Assembly: GCF_000310205.1 (NCBI RefSeq)
Contig: NZ_AMXE01000014.1
Span: forward strand, 1-60,010
Origin: Thauera linaloolentis 47Lol = DSM 12138
Lineage (GTDB): Bacteria > Pseudomonadota > Gammaproteobacteria > Burkholderiales > Rhodocyclaceae
DNA: 60,010 nucleotides
Direction: 5' to 3'
This document shows, piece by piece, positions 35,374-44,262 of the stretch. The number at the start of each line of letters is the position of its first letter. Position 1 is the stretch's first letter. The notes under the pieces are model-generated. The model ran no database searches. It had not been told where the DNA came from and worked only from the letters and a program-made list of their open reading frames with translations. The position numbers and the translations under genes are program-made.

Positions 35374-37425
35374 ATGACACCCAGCTCGGTACACGACATC
35401 CGCAACCTCGCCCTGTTCGGCCATGCCGGCTGCGGCAAGACCACGCTCATCGAAACGCTGCTTGCGGCGGCGGGTGAGATCGGCGCGGCGGGCAGCATCG
35501 AACGCGGCGACACCGTGTCGGATTTCGACCCGCAGGAAAAGGCCATGGGGCACTCGCTGCACGCGGCCCTGGTGCATCTGGAATGGTCCGGCCACTGGGT
35601 CAACCTGCTCGACACGCCGGGCCTGCCCGATCTCGCCGGCCGTGCGCTGCTGGCCCTGCCCGCGGTCGACACCGCGGCGGTGGTCATCAACGCCGCTGCC
35701 GGGGTGGAAAGCGTCGCGCGCCGCATGATGGCGGCGGCGCAAGGCAAGTGCCGCATGATCGTGGTGAACAAGATCGATGCGAACGGCGTCGATTTCGGCG
35801 CGCTGGTGGATGCGATCGCCGCCGAGTTCGGCCGCGAGTGCCTGCCGATCAACCTGCCGTCGGCCGATGGCAGCCGCGTCATCGACTGCTTCTTCGCGCC
35901 GCAGGACGATGCCGCCACGGCCTTTTCCAGCGTCGGCGCGGCGCACGATGCGATCGTCGACCAGATCGTCGAACTCGACGAAGCCTTGATGGCCAAGTAT
36001 CTGGAACAAGGGGAATCGCTCGACCCCGAACAACTGCATGCGCCCTTCGAACAGGCCCTGCGCGAAGGCCACCTGGTGCCGGTGTGCTTCGTCTCCGCGC
36101 GCAGCGGCGCAGGCGTGCGCGAACTGCTCGACATTCTCGGCAAGCTCGCCCCCGATCCCACCGAAGGCAACCCGCCAGCCTTCCTGAAGGGCGAAGGCGA
36201 GAACGCGGAAGCGGTCTCGGTGACGCCGATCGCCGACCGCCACGTGGTCGCGCATGTGTTCCAGATCGCCAACGACCCCTATCGCGGCAAGCTCAGCCTG
36301 TTCCGTGTCCACCAGGGCAGCATCGCGCCCAGCTCGCAGCTTTTCGTCGGCGACGGCCGCAAGCCCTTCAAGGTCGCCCACCTGTTGCGCATGCAAGGCA
36401 AGACCGCGGTCGAAACCTCGCGCGCCGTCCCCGGCGACCTGTGCGCAGTGGCGCGTATCGACGAGATCGTGCGCGATGTCGTGCTGCACGATTCGCACGA
36501 CGAGGATTTCTTCCATCTCGTGCCGCCCGCCTATCCGCAGCCGGTGTTCGGCCTCGCCCTGATGACGCGCAAGCCGGCCGACGAGCAGAAGCTGTCCGAA
36601 GCGCTGGCGCGGCTCACCGAGGAAGACCCCTGCCTCGAAGTGAGCTTCGATCACCGCAACCGGCGCACCGTGGTGCGCGGCCTGGGCGAGCAGCACCTGA
36701 AGATCGTGCTCGACGAGTTGGCCGCGCGCTGGAGTCTGCAGCTCGATACCGCGCCCCCCAGCATCCCCTACCGCGAAACCATCACCGTGGTTGCCGAGGC
36801 GCGTTATCGCCACAAGAAGCAAAGCGGCGGCGCCGGCCAGTTCGGCGAGGTCGCGTTGCGCGTCGAGCCGCTGGCACGCGGCGCGGGCATCGAACTGGCG
36901 GACGAGGTCAAGGGCGGCGCGATTCCGACCAATTTCATGCCCGCAGTGGAAAAAGGCGTGCGCCAGGCCCTGCTCGAAGGCGCCTTCGCCGGCTTCCCGA
37001 TCCAGGACCTGCGCGTCGTGGTCACCGACGGCAAGCACCATGCGGTGGATTCGAACGAGGTTTCCTTCATCACCGCGGCCCGCCACGCGCTGATCGAAGC
37101 CGTGCTTGCGGCCCGGCCGCAGGTGCTGGAACCCTTGCTCGACGTGCAGGTGAAGGTTGCCGACACATCGTTCGGCGACGTCAGCGCCGAACTGGCCGGG
37201 CGGCGCGGCCGCCTGACCAGCACCGACAGCCCGACGGCGGGCTGGACGCTGATTTCGGCCCGCGTGCCGATGGCGAGCCTGGATGGCTTCGAAAGCCGTC
37301 TGAAGGCGATCTGCGCCGGCGAGAGCGAATTCATGCTCAGTGCCGGCGGCTACGAAGCGGCGCCTGCCGAAACCCAGAACCACCTGGCCAGAGCCCATGG
37401 CGAAGCCGGCAATGGCGCGCACTGA
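35374..37425 (+). CDS. Elongation factor G-like GTPase (EF-G paralogue, FusA2 type)
   Basis: A 683-residue translational GTPase. GGGAGG lies 8 bases before ATG 35374. The G-domain shows FGHAGCGKTTL (P-loop), DTPG (residues 80-83) and VNKID (131-135), and the C-terminal part has EF-G domain IV/V sequences (KQSGGAGQFGEVALRVEP, then GRRGRLTSTDSPTAGWTLIS). The switch I region (GDTVSDFDPQEKAMGHSL) differs from canonical EF-G, and housekeeping fusA normally sits in the str operon with rpsG/tufA. It is therefore the paralogue called EF-G-like or FusA2, whose role is not settled. It stands alone, upstream of the DUF4212 gene. Confidence 0.88.
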   Translation: MTPSSVHDIRNLALFGHAGCGKTTLIETLLAAAGEIGAAGSIERGDTVSDFDPQEKAMGHSLHAALVHLEWSGHWVNLLDTPGLPDLAGRALLALPAVDTAAVVINAAAGVESVARRMMAAAQGKCRMIVVNKIDANGVDFGALVDAIAAEFGRECLPINLPSADGSRVIDCFFAPQDDAATAFSSVGAAHDAIVDQIVELDEALMAKYLEQGESLDPEQLHAPFEQALREGHLVPVCFVSARSGAGVRELLDILGKLAPDPTEGNPPAFLKGEGENAEAVSVTPIADRHVVAHVFQIANDPYRGKLSLFRVHQGSIAPSSQLFVGDGRKPFKVAHLLRMQGKTAVETSRAVPGDLCAVARIDEIVRDVVLHDSHDEDFFHLVPPAYPQPVFGLALMTRKPADEQKLSEALARLTEEDPCLEVSFDHRNRRTVVRGLGEQHLKIVLDELAARWSLQLDTAPPSIPYRETITVVAEARYRHKKQSGGAGQFGEVALRVEPLARGAGIELADEVKGGAIPTNFMPAVEKGVRQALLEGAFAGFPIQDLRVVVTDGKHHAVDSNEVSFITAARHALIEAVLAARPQVLEPLLDVQVKVADTSFGDVSAELAGRRGRLTSTDSPTAGWTLISARVPMASLDGFESRLKAICAGESEFMLSAGGYEAAPAETQNHLARAHGEAGNGAH

Positions 37426-37474
37426 AACGCGGCAGCCCCCCGCCGGCCCAGCCGGCGGGCAGCCCGGGCGGGAC

Positions 37475-37741
37475 ATGCCGGCTCGCCTGAGCGACGCGCA
37501 GCGCGCCTACTGGCGCCGCAATCTGGTGCTCACGCTCGGGCTGCTGTCGGTCTGGTTCGTCGTGACCTTCGTCGCCGGCTACTTCGCGGACGAACTCAAC
37601 ACCATCAGCTTCCTGGGCTTCCCGCTGGGCTTCTACATCCTCGCCCAGGGGTCCCTCGTGGTCTACCTGGCGATCATCACGGTCTACGTGGTCGTCATGG
37701 GCCGCCTCGACCGGCGCTACGGCGTAGACGAACGCCACTGA
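37475..37741 (+). CDS. DUF4212 protein (small subunit of a sodium/solute symporter), orphan
   Basis: An 88-residue protein with two helices. ATG 37475 is chosen because the product then starts just before the conserved SDAQRAYWRRNLVLTLGLLS; earlier in-frame ATGs overlap fusA2. FVVTFVAGYFADELNTISFL and the end YVVVMGRLDRRYGVDE are the DUF4212 signature. Such proteins are normally encoded immediately before a large sodium:solute symporter (VC_2705 family), forming a two-part transporter. Here soxZ follows on the opposite strand after 5 bases, so the large partner is missing from this locus. Confidence 0.85.
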   Translation: MPARLSDAQRAYWRRNLVLTLGLLSVWFVVTFVAGYFADELNTISFLGFPLGFYILAQGSLVVYLAIITVYVVVMGRLDRRYGVDERH

Positions 37742-37746
37742 CGGTA

Positions 37747-38058
37747 TCAGGCGATCTGGACCTCGTCGCTGCGCGTGTCGCCCTTGTTGTCTATCCAGCT
37801 AACCTCGACCCTGTCTCCCTTCGCGCCGCCGTTGAACTTGAACGCGAGGTAGGGATTGGCGGACACGGATGGACCGAATTCGGCGCTCAGCACGACCCTG
37901 TCGTTGTGCCTGACCGTCAGTTCGGTGATGAAATGGGCCGGAATCACCGCGCCGGACGCGTCCTTGCGCTGGCCGGTTTCCATGACGTGCGACATCAGTA
38001 CGCGGACTTCGGTGACGCCATCCCTGGCTGCGGCGCGAATGCGTATCGGGTTTGCCAT
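37747..38058 (-). CDS. soxZ: Thiosulfate oxidation carrier complex protein SoxZ
   Basis: A 103-residue protein without signal peptide. PIRIRAAARDGVTEVRVLMS and HVMETGQRKD at the start, ITELTVRHNDRVVLSAEFGP and SANPYLAFKFNG are typical of SoxZ, which dimerises with SoxY to form the carrier of sulfur intermediates. AGGAGA precedes ATG 38058. It lies 30 bases downstream of soxY in one minus-strand unit. SoxZ is exported with SoxY through the Tat pathway. Confidence 0.95.
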   Translation of the reverse strand: MANPIRIRAAARDGVTEVRVLMSHVMETGQRKDASGAVIPAHFITELTVRHNDRVVLSAEFGPSVSANPYLAFKFNGGAKGDRVEVSWIDNKGDTRSDEVQIA

Positions 38059-38088
38059 ATCGGTATTTCTCCTGAACCGGTTCTTCGC

Positions 38089-38556
38089 TCAGCCGCCGCA
38101 GCCGCCAAGGGTGACCTTCACTTCCTTCCGGGACGTGTAGAACTTGCCGTTGGCCTTGACCAGCGCATGCACGTCCGAGGTCTGGCTCATCTTCACGCGC
38201 GTCTGCAGTTCGGCCACCGTACCTTCGGGAATGATGAAGCTCGCGGCGAGCATGTACGGATTCTTCTCGACCATGATCGCGATGTATTCGGTCCCGGGAA
38301 TGTTGCTGACCACGCCGACCGGCACCACGGCGCCGTTCTCGGCGATGTCGGGCGAGGTGATGAGCACGCCATCGCTTGCGGCCGGTTTGCCGGCACCGAG
38401 CGCGCCGAAAGCCGCCTCGAGGCTCCTGGCCTCGAAAGCCTGCGCATTCCAGGCCGCCTGGGCCAGTTCCGGTTTGATCACCCCTGCGGCGACCAGCAGC
38501 CCGAACACGCCCAGGCCTCCGCCCGCTTTCAGAGTATCCCTGCGTTGATGATCCAT
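38089..38556 (-). CDS. soxY: Thiosulfate oxidation carrier protein SoxY
   Basis: A 155-residue protein. ATG 38556 has AAGGAGAG upstream. The N-terminus HQRRDTLKAGGGLGVFGLLV is a twin-arginine signal. The C-terminus ends in GGCGG, the conserved swinging arm whose cysteine carries the sulfur substrate in the Sox pathway. VVSNIPGTEYIAIMVEKNP and ADVHALV-type sequence near the end also fit. SoxYZ can accept sulfur from SoxAX, but soxAX, soxB and soxCD are not in this window, so either these are elsewhere or SoxYZ serve with the neighbouring flavocytochrome. Confidence 0.96.
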   Translation of the reverse strand: MDHQRRDTLKAGGGLGVFGLLVAAGVIKPELAQAAWNAQAFEARSLEAAFGALGAGKPAASDGVLITSPDIAENGAVVPVGVVSNIPGTEYIAIMVEKNPYMLAASFIIPEGTVAELQTRVKMSQTSDVHALVKANGKFYTSRKEVKVTLGGCGG

Positions 38557-38717
38557 CCCGTCTCTCCTTTCAAGAGGTGTTGCCATGCTTTCGAGCGATT
38601 TCATTGTACCCGGGGCCGGCAATCCCATTCGCCGCCGCCATCGGGCCTGCTGAGCCACACCGGGGCAGCGGGCCGGAAACGGCGGGACGGCACTCGCCGG
38701 CGCAGGCCTCGTGCGCC

Positions 38718-38745
38718 CGGACAGGCTGTCGATGTTCGCTATACT
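38718..38745 (+). promoter_or_regulatory. Possible promoter of the flavocytochrome genes
   Basis: TATACT (38740-38745) is a good -10 element about 105 bases upstream of the cytochrome start. CGGACA (38718-38723) at 16 bases is only a weak -35 match. It lies in the divergent soxY / cytochrome intergenic region. Confidence 0.35.
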
Positions 38746-38849
38746 CCCGACCCCGGCCATTGCTCACGGCCGGAAAGCAAACCGCGCCAGACGGCCTTCG
38801 CGGCACATGGCGTACCTCGTATCGATACAAGAACCGGAGGGACATCGAC

Positions 38850-39149
38850 GTGAACCCCAAGCACGCCCTGGCCATGCTCGGCCTCGTCGGGCTCAGCGCC
38901 GCCGCACAGGCCCAGGACCCGAATCTGGCCCGCAACCTTGCCGCGACCTGCGCAAACTGTCATGGCACCAATGGACGCAGCGTCGGTGGAATGGCGTCCC
39001 TGGCGGGCGAGGCCCAGGACAAACTGATGCAGGCGCTGTCGGACTTCAAGTCCGGCGACAGGCCGGCGACGATCATGCATCAGATCGTCAAGGGCTACAC
39101 CGACGAACAGCTCAAGCTCATCACCGCCTGGTACGCGGCGCAGGACTAA
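38850..39149 (+). CDS. Monohaem cytochrome c (FccA/SoxE-like subunit of flavocytochrome c)
   Basis: A 99-residue exported cytochrome. It starts at GTG 38850, with GGAGG (38836-38840) 9 bases before; the in-frame sequence further upstream is not coding-like. A signal peptide ends near AQA-QDP (residue 22). The haem site is CANCH (34-38) and TIMHQI (Met 77) supplies the likely sixth ligand. The class I c-type cytochrome precedes the flavoprotein gene by 12 bases, the arrangement of the two subunits of flavocytochrome c sulfide dehydrogenase. It transfers electrons from the flavoprotein to the respiratory chain. Confidence 0.88.
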   Translation: MNPKHALAMLGLVGLSAAAQAQDPNLARNLAATCANCHGTNGRSVGGMASLAGEAQDKLMQALSDFKSGDRPATIMHQIVKGYTDEQLKLITAWYAAQD

Positions 39150-39161
39150 GGGGACAGGACG

Positions 39162-40439
39162 ATGTTCACGAGACGCGATTTTCTGAAGAGCGCCGGCATC
39201 GCCGCGGCAGGCGGCACCATGCTCGGCGGACTGTCCGCCTGCACGACGACGGGCAGTGCAAGCCGTGGCCATGTCGTCATCGTTGGCGGTGGATATGGCG
39301 GCGCGACGACGGCCAAGTACCTGCGCATGTGGAGCAAGGGCACCGTCGACGTCACGCTGATCGAACGCAACCCGGCCTTCATCTCGTGTCCGATCTCGAA
39401 CCTCGTGATCGGCGGCATCAAGCAGATGGAGGACATCACGGTCGGCTACGACGGCCTGAAGTCGAAGTGGGGCGTCCGCCTGATCACCGACGAGGTCACC
39501 GCCGTCGATACGGCGAAGCGCACGGTCGCCACGGCGCGCAACGGCACGCTGGACTATGACCGTCTGGTGCTTTCGCCCGGCATCGATTTCATCCCGGACG
39601 CAGTCGCCGGCCTGGACGGCAACCAGGAACGCATTCCCCATGCCTGGAAGGCAGGCCCGCAGACCGTGCTGTTGCGCAGGCAGTTGCAAGACATGGCCGA
39701 CGGCGGCGTGTTCGCGCTGCATGTTCCCAAGGCGCCGTACCGTTGCCCGCCGGGGCCTTACGAGCGGGCCTGCGTCGTCGCCGATTATCTGCGCCGGGCC
39801 AAACCCAGGTCCAAGGTTCTGGTGCTGGACGCCAACGCTGAGATCCAGTCGAAAAAGGCGCTGTTCACGAAAGCCTTCGAAAGCTATGGCAGCCTGATCG
39901 AGTACGTGCCCAACAGCGAGCTGCGCGGCGTCGACGTCGCCACGCTCACCGCCGAACTCGAATTCGACAGCGTCAAGGCCGACGTCCTCAACGTGATCCC
40001 GCCAATGCGCGCGGGCAGCATCGCCATCGAGGCCGGCCTGCCGCTGATCAACGGCCGCTGGGTCGATATCGACTGGCTGACGATGGGGGCCAAGGGCGTG
40101 CCGGGGGTCCATGTGCTGGGCGACGCCTTGTTCCCGGCCCCGACCATGCCCAAGTCCGGCCACATGGCCAACCAGCACGGCAAGGTGGCGGCGGCGGCGA
40201 TCCTGAACCTGTTCGAAGGCATCGCGCCCAACCCGGCGCCGGTAGTGATGAACACCTGCTACAGCTTCGTCGACGGCACCAACGTCATCCACGTCGCGTC
40301 GGTGCACCAGTACGACGCCGAGAAGCGGCAGCCGATGCCCGTGCAAGGCGCCGGCGGCGTATCGGCCGCGGCCAGCGAGATCGAGGGCAAGGCGGCCCTG
40401 GCCTGGGCAAGGAACATCTGGGCCGACATGCTGGCCTGA
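39162..40439 (+). CDS. fccB: Flavocytochrome c sulfide dehydrogenase flavoprotein subunit (FccB/SoxF)
   Basis: A 425-residue periplasmic flavoprotein. The N-terminus FTRRDFLKSAGIAAAGG is a classical twin-arginine signal. HVVIVGGGYGGATTAKYLR binds FAD. FISCPISN (Cys 76) corresponds to the cysteine that covalently binds FAD in Allochromatium FccB, and Cys 195 (RCPPGPYERA) with Cys 366 (MNTCYSFVDG) to the redox disulfide. These residues support genuine sulfide:cytochrome c oxidoreductase activity. It follows the cytochrome gene by 12 bases and ends before a strong bidirectional terminator. Confidence 0.94.
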   Translation: MFTRRDFLKSAGIAAAGGTMLGGLSACTTTGSASRGHVVIVGGGYGGATTAKYLRMWSKGTVDVTLIERNPAFISCPISNLVIGGIKQMEDITVGYDGLKSKWGVRLITDEVTAVDTAKRTVATARNGTLDYDRLVLSPGIDFIPDAVAGLDGNQERIPHAWKAGPQTVLLRRQLQDMADGGVFALHVPKAPYRCPPGPYERACVVADYLRRAKPRSKVLVLDANAEIQSKKALFTKAFESYGSLIEYVPNSELRGVDVATLTAELEFDSVKADVLNVIPPMRAGSIAIEAGLPLINGRWVDIDWLTMGAKGVPGVHVLGDALFPAPTMPKSGHMANQHGKVAAAAILNLFEGIAPNPAPVVMNTCYSFVDGTNVIHVASVHQYDAEKRQPMPVQGAGGVSAAASEIEGKAALAWARNIWADMLA

Positions 40440-40464
40440 GCATTCTCGCGGTTTCGAGTGCAAG

Positions 40465-40499
40465 AACGGGAGCGCGGCCATCGGCCGTGCTCCCGTTTT
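40465..40499. terminator. Terminator between convergent fccB and the c4-like cytochrome gene
   Basis: The arms AACGGGAGCGCGGCC (40465-40479) and GGCCGTGCTCCCGTT (40483-40497) pair over 15 positions with one G-T wobble and a 3-base loop. On the plus strand TTTTC follows. It can also serve the minus-strand gene. Confidence 0.85.
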
Positions 40500-40515
40500 C
40501 CTTGCCGGCGCCGGC

Positions 40516-41139
40516 TCAGTCCAGCGTGCTGGCGTAGAGCGACACTGCCTTGATCTCCATTTCGGTCAGCTTCGACGCGATGGAGTGCATGACCGCGTTG
40601 TCGTTGGTGCGCTCGCGCTGGCCGAAGGATTTCAACTGGCTCTCGATATACTTGGGCACCTGTCCGGCGAGCCTGGGCAACTGGTCGGTGCCGAGCCCAC
40701 GCTCGCCATGACAGGAAGCACAGGCCGGCACACCCGATTCCTCGTTGCCGCGATGGAACACGAAGCGCCCCACGGCGGCGAGATCGGCATCCCGCGCCAC
40801 GCGCGCCTTGGTCGGCTTCCGTTCGAAGAACACGCCCAAGGCCAGCATCTCCTCTGGCGTCAATCCGGCCGCCATGCTCGCCATGGTGTCGCTCTTGCGC
40901 CGGCCGGACTGGAAATCCGCCAGTTGCCTGGCAACGTACTGGTGATGCTGGCCCGCCAGGCGCGGATACAGCGCCGACGCACTCTCCCCGTTTGCGCCAT
41001 GGCATAGCGAACAACGCCCCGCACTGATTTCCTCCGCCCGGGCGAGGTCGACGTCGGGCAGTTCCGCCGCGCTGCTTGCGGCAAAGGACAGACAGCAGCC
41101 GAATACTGCCGTCGACACGATTTTCTTCCACATTTTCAT
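40516..41139 (-). CDS. Dihaem cytochrome c, c4-like
   Basis: A 207-residue exported protein. ATG 41139 with GAGGGG upstream starts a signal peptide that ends near SSA-AELP (residue 25). Two haem sites, CSLCH (43-47) and CASCH (140-144), lie in two similar halves with the recurrent YPRLAGQHHQYVARQL / LPRLAGQVPKYIESQL motif typical of cytochrome c4. Cytochromes c4 pass electrons to terminal oxidases, including cbb3. Its neighbourhood with FccAB and SoxYZ suggests a link between sulfide or thiosulfate oxidation and the oxidase encoded at 20456-23625; this is inference. Confidence 0.9.
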   Translation of the reverse strand: MKMWKKIVSTAVFGCCLSFAASSAAELPDVDLARAEEISAGRCSLCHGANGESASALYPRLAGQHHQYVARQLADFQSGRRKSDTMASMAAGLTPEEMLALGVFFERKPTKARVARDADLAAVGRFVFHRGNEESGVPACASCHGERGLGTDQLPRLAGQVPKYIESQLKSFGQRERTNDNAVMHSIASKLTEMEIKAVSLYASTLD

Positions 41140-41254
41140 CGTCCCCTCGATGGCGCCATGCGGCACGAACAGAGCCCGTCGCGGCGGGAGAAACACATCA
41201 GAATTCGCCGCCCGCTGGGCGCCCCCATGGCACGAAGCACGACCGGCAGTGCGA

Positions 41255-41683
41255 TCAGTTCCAGCCGAGCTCCAGCATCCACGGTGTGCGCGTCTGCTGC
41301 AGCGCAGCCTCGACATACACCACCATCGGCCGGGGCAGGCGGCCACGAGGCCACCACTCCATGCGATCGCATTTGCCGGGCTCGCGATTTTCCGGCTCTC
41401 CGCTCCAGCAGACCGCGCGCACGAAGAAATCGATGCGGTTGGTGTCCGACAGACGATGCACCACCCCCAGCCATTCGAGATCGGACGCCAGGGCCGACAG
41501 GCCGGTTTCCTCGCGCAATTCCCGCAGCGCCGCGGCGGCGACCGACTCACCCGCTTCGACGTGCCCGCCGGGCAGGCTGTAGCGCCCATCGAAGAATCCC
41601 GTGCCAGCACGACGCATCAACAGCACCTGGCCCTCGCGCTCGCAGACGACGTGCACGCCGGTGGGAATGCCCGGATGATGCAT
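41255..41683 (-). CDS. Nudix hydrolase
   Basis: A 142-residue Nudix protein. The full box G-x5-E-x7-REUxEExGU is present at residues 40-62 (GGHVEAGES followed by AAAALRELREETGL). The region after the box (DTNRIDFFVRAVCWSGEPEN and CDRMEWWPRGRLP) resembles the NUDT/YfcD-like subgroup acting on nucleoside diphosphate derivatives. ATG 41683 overlaps the dut stop as TGATG, so it is translationally coupled to dut. A nucleotide house-cleaning role is consistent with that coupling. Exact substrate unknown. Confidence 0.9.
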   Translation of the reverse strand: MHHPGIPTGVHVVCEREGQVLLMRRAGTGFFDGRYSLPGGHVEAGESVAAAALRELREETGLSALASDLEWLGVVHRLSDTNRIDFFVRAVCWSGEPENREPGKCDRMEWWPRGRLPRPMVVYVEAALQQTRTPWMLELGWN

Positions 41684-42132
41684 CAGCGCTTGCCCGTGCT
41701 GCCGAAGCCGCCCGTGCCGCGTTCGCTGGCATCGAATTCGTCGACGATGTTGAAACCGACCTGCAGCACCGGTACCACCACCAGTTGCGCGATCCGTTCC
41801 ATCGGCTGGATGGTGAAGCTGGCGCGCCCGCGATTCCAGACCGAGACGAAGATCTGCCCCTGATAGTCGGAGTCGATGAGGCCGACCAGATTGCCGAGCA
41901 CGATGCCGTGCTTGTGGCCCAGCCCGGAGCGGGGCAGCACCATCGCCGCCAGCCCCGGATCGGCCAGGTGGATCGCCAGCCCGCTGGGCACCAGCGTCGT
42001 CTCGCCCGGATGCAAGGTGATCGGCCCCGGCAGACAGGCCCGCAGGTCGAGGCCCGCGGCCCCGCCGGTGGCATACGCCGGCGGATGCGACTTGAGCCGC
42101 TCGTCGAGCAGTTTTACGTCGATGTGATGCAT
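41683..42132 (-). CDS. dut: Deoxyuridine 5'-triphosphate nucleotidohydrolase (dUTPase)
   Basis: A 149-residue trimeric-type dUTPase. All five motifs are seen: AAGLDLRA (25-32), [11 protein letters not shown] (67-77), [10 protein letters not shown] (84-93), [10 protein letters not shown] (112-121) and the C-terminal [10 protein letters not shown] (138-147). AGGAGATGGAAC precedes ATG 42132. The enzyme splits dUTP to dUMP and pyrophosphate, keeping uracil out of DNA and feeding dTMP synthesis. It lies downstream of coaBC, the usual proteobacterial order coaBC-dut. Confidence 0.97.
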   Translation of the reverse strand: MHHIDVKLLDERLKSHPPAYATGGAAGLDLRACLPGPITLHPGETTLVPSGLAIHLADPGLAAMVLPRSGLGHKHGIVLGNLVGLIDSDYQGQIFVSVWNRGRASFTIQPMERIAQLVVVPVLQVGFNIVDEFDASERGTGGFGSTGKR

Positions 42133-42207
42133 GTTCCATCTCCTACGCGGGTGCCGCCGCGACACGGCGGCGAGCACTCGACACTCAATGATCAAGGCCG
42201 TGCCGGT

Positions 42208-43404
42208 TCAGCGCCCCGCCACCGCCAGCAAGCCTGCCAGATGCTCGACGATGCCACGGGCCACCACCGCCTTCGGCGCGCGCGGCAAGGGATGGCGGCC
42301 GGCATCGTCGTACAGCACGACAACGTTGTCGTCCGCGCCCATGCCATCCTGCACCAGGTTACCCACCAGCATCGGCAGGCGCTTCTTCTGCCGCTTGCCT
42401 TCGGCGTAGGCATCGAGATCCCGGCTTTCGGCGGCGAAACCGACGCAGAAGGGCGCATCCGGCAATGCCGCGACTTCAGCCAGGATGTCGGGATTTTCGG
42501 TCAGCGACAGCGTCAGGATGCCGTCCTTTTTTTTCATCTTGTGCTCGGCGACGTCCAGCGGCCGGTAATCCGCCACTGCCGCAACGCCGATGAACACATC
42601 CGCGCCCGGCAGCGCGGCGAGCACCTCATCGCGCATGTCGCGCGCGCCCGCGACCGAAACACGGCGGACGCCGGCCGGCACGGGCAAGGCGACCTGCCCG
42701 CTGACCAGCACGACCTCGGCGCCCGCCTGGGCGCAGGCGCGGGCCAGCGCATAGCCCATCTTGCCCGAGCTGATGTTGGTGATGCCCCTGACCGGGTCGA
42801 TCGCCTCGAAAGTCGGCCCCGCGGTGAGCACGACCTTTCGCCCGGCAAGGCGCTTCGCCACGAAGCAGCCCTCGAGGCGCTCGAGCAGTTCTTCCGGCTC
42901 CAGCATCCGTCCCATGCCGACCTCGCCACAGGCCTGCTCGCCCGCGGCCGGGCCAAACAACGTGACGCCATCGCCGCGCACGAGCGCGACGTTGCGCTGC
43001 GTGGCCGGCGCCTCCCACATCTGCCGGTTCATGGCCGGCGCGACGATCAGCGGCACATCCCGAGCCAGGCACAGCGTGGTCAGCAGGTCATCGGCCCGGC
43101 CTTGCGCGAGCCGTGCGATGAAATCGGCCGTGGCAGGCGCCACCAGGATGGCGTCCACGTCGCGACCGAGGTCGATGTGCGCCATGTTGTTGGGCATGCG
43201 CGCATCCCACAAATCGCTCCAGACCGGATTGCCCGACAGCGCCTGAAAGGTGACCGCGGTGACAAAACGCGCCCCCGATTCGGTCAACACGACGTGCACA
43301 TCCGCGCCCGCCTTGCCGAGCAGGCGCACGAGTTCAGCAGCCTTGTAGGCTGCGACCCCCCCCGTCACACCAACCACGATCTTCCTGTGCTGTAGCGCAA
43401 TCAT
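42208..43404 (-). CDS. coaBC: Bifunctional phosphopantothenoylcysteine decarboxylase / phosphopantothenate-cysteine ligase
   Basis: A protein of about 398 residues catalysing two steps of coenzyme A synthesis. The CoaC part has IVVGVTGGVAAYKAAELVRL, the active His in NMAHIDLGRD, PAMNRQMW and ACGEVGMGRM with the active Cys. The CoaB part starts with VVLTAGPTFEAIDPVRGITN followed by SSGKMG. The start is ATG 43404, or GTG 43413 three codons earlier; neither has a strong ribosome-binding site. It is transcribed divergently from radC, with the two starts about 115 bases apart. Confidence 0.95.
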   Translation of the reverse strand: MIALQHRKIVVGVTGGVAAYKAAELVRLLGKAGADVHVVLTESGARFVTAVTFQALSGNPVWSDLWDARMPNNMAHIDLGRDVDAILVAPATADFIARLAQGRADDLLTTLCLARDVPLIVAPAMNRQMWEAPATQRNVALVRGDGVTLFGPAAGEQACGEVGMGRMLEPEELLERLEGCFVAKRLAGRKVVLTAGPTFEAIDPVRGITNISSGKMGYALARACAQAGAEVVLVSGQVALPVPAGVRRVSVAGARDMRDEVLAALPGADVFIGVAAVADYRPLDVAEHKMKKKDGILTLSLTENPDILAEVAALPDAPFCVGFAAESRDLDAYAEGKRQKKRLPMLVGNLVQDGMGADDNVVVLYDDAGRHPLPRAPKAVVARGIVEHLAGLLAVAGR

Positions 43405-43518
43405 GACATTCACTTATAATTCCGCAGCGCACGCTGCATCCGACAACCATACCGCACGAGAGCGTCTTTCCCGAGCCTTCCCGACAGATGCCCTCTCCGC
43501 CCCGCTGAAGGAACGCCC

Positions 43519-44196
43519 ATGGCAATCACCGACTGGCCCACAGACGAACGCCCCCGCGAAAAACTGCTCGCACGCGGTGCGGGCGCCCTGTCCGACGCTG
43601 AACTCCTCGCCCTCTTCCTGCGCGTCGGCATCCGCGGCCACACGGCCGTCGACCTTGCTCGGCAGTTGATCGCGCATTTCGGCACCCTGACCCGGTTGTG
43701 CTCTGCCAGCGCGAACGATTTCGCCGCCCTGCCCGGCATGGGGCTGGCGAAGTATGCCCAACTGCAGGCTGTCATGGAACTGGCGCGGCGGGCACTGGGA
43801 GAGACCCTGGCCGAACGTACGCTGCTGGACTCCCCCCAGGTCGTGCGCGACTGGCTACGCCTGCGGCTCGGCCATCTGCCGCATGAGACCTTCTGCATCA
43901 TGCTGCTCGACGCACGCTATTGCCTGATCGAGGCGGTGGACCTGTTCCGCGGCACCCTGACGCAGACCAGCGTTTACCCGCGCGAGGTCGTCAAGCTGGT
44001 GCTCTCCCGCAATGCGGCCTCGGTGATCCTGGCCCACAATCACCCGTCCGGAGCCACCGAACCCAGTGCCGCCGACGAAATGCTCACCCGCGCACTCAAG
44101 GACGCGCTCGCCCTCATCGACGTCCGCATCCTCGATCACTTCGTCGTTCCCGGCCACGGCAAGCCGGTCTCATTCGCCGAACGCGGCTTGCTGTAA
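43519..44196 (+). CDS. radC: RadC family protein (JAMM-motif)
   Basis: A 225-residue protein. GAAGGA precedes ATG 43519. An N-terminal helix-hairpin-helix domain ([18 protein letters not shown], about residues 71-88) is followed by the JAMM metal site with HNHPSG (H173, H175) and Asp 186. RadC was first linked to DNA repair, but its function is unsettled. The order coaBC-radC-rpmB-rpmG is conserved in many proteobacteria. Confidence 0.93.
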   Translation: MAITDWPTDERPREKLLARGAGALSDAELLALFLRVGIRGHTAVDLARQLIAHFGTLTRLCSASANDFAALPGMGLAKYAQLQAVMELARRALGETLAERTLLDSPQVVRDWLRLRLGHLPHETFCIMLLDARYCLIEAVDLFRGTLTQTSVYPREVVKLVLSRNAASVILAHNHPSGATEPSAADEMLTRALKDALALIDVRILDHFVVPGHGKPVSFAERGLL

Positions 44197-44262
44197 TGCG
44201 GAAAATCGGTTTCAATCCGCCCCCCACGAGCAAGAATCGCGCACGGCACTTGCCTTCCTCAC

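Noticed and set aside
38577..38849. N-terminal extension of the small cytochrome gene
   Set aside because: It would destroy the signal peptide; GTG 38850 has a GGAGG at good spacing and gives a normal exported cytochrome.
41158..43395. 745-residue plus-strand open frame opposite Nudix, dut and coaBC
   Set aside because: The three minus-strand genes carry complete family motifs; the antisense frame is an Arg/Asp/His-rich shadow.
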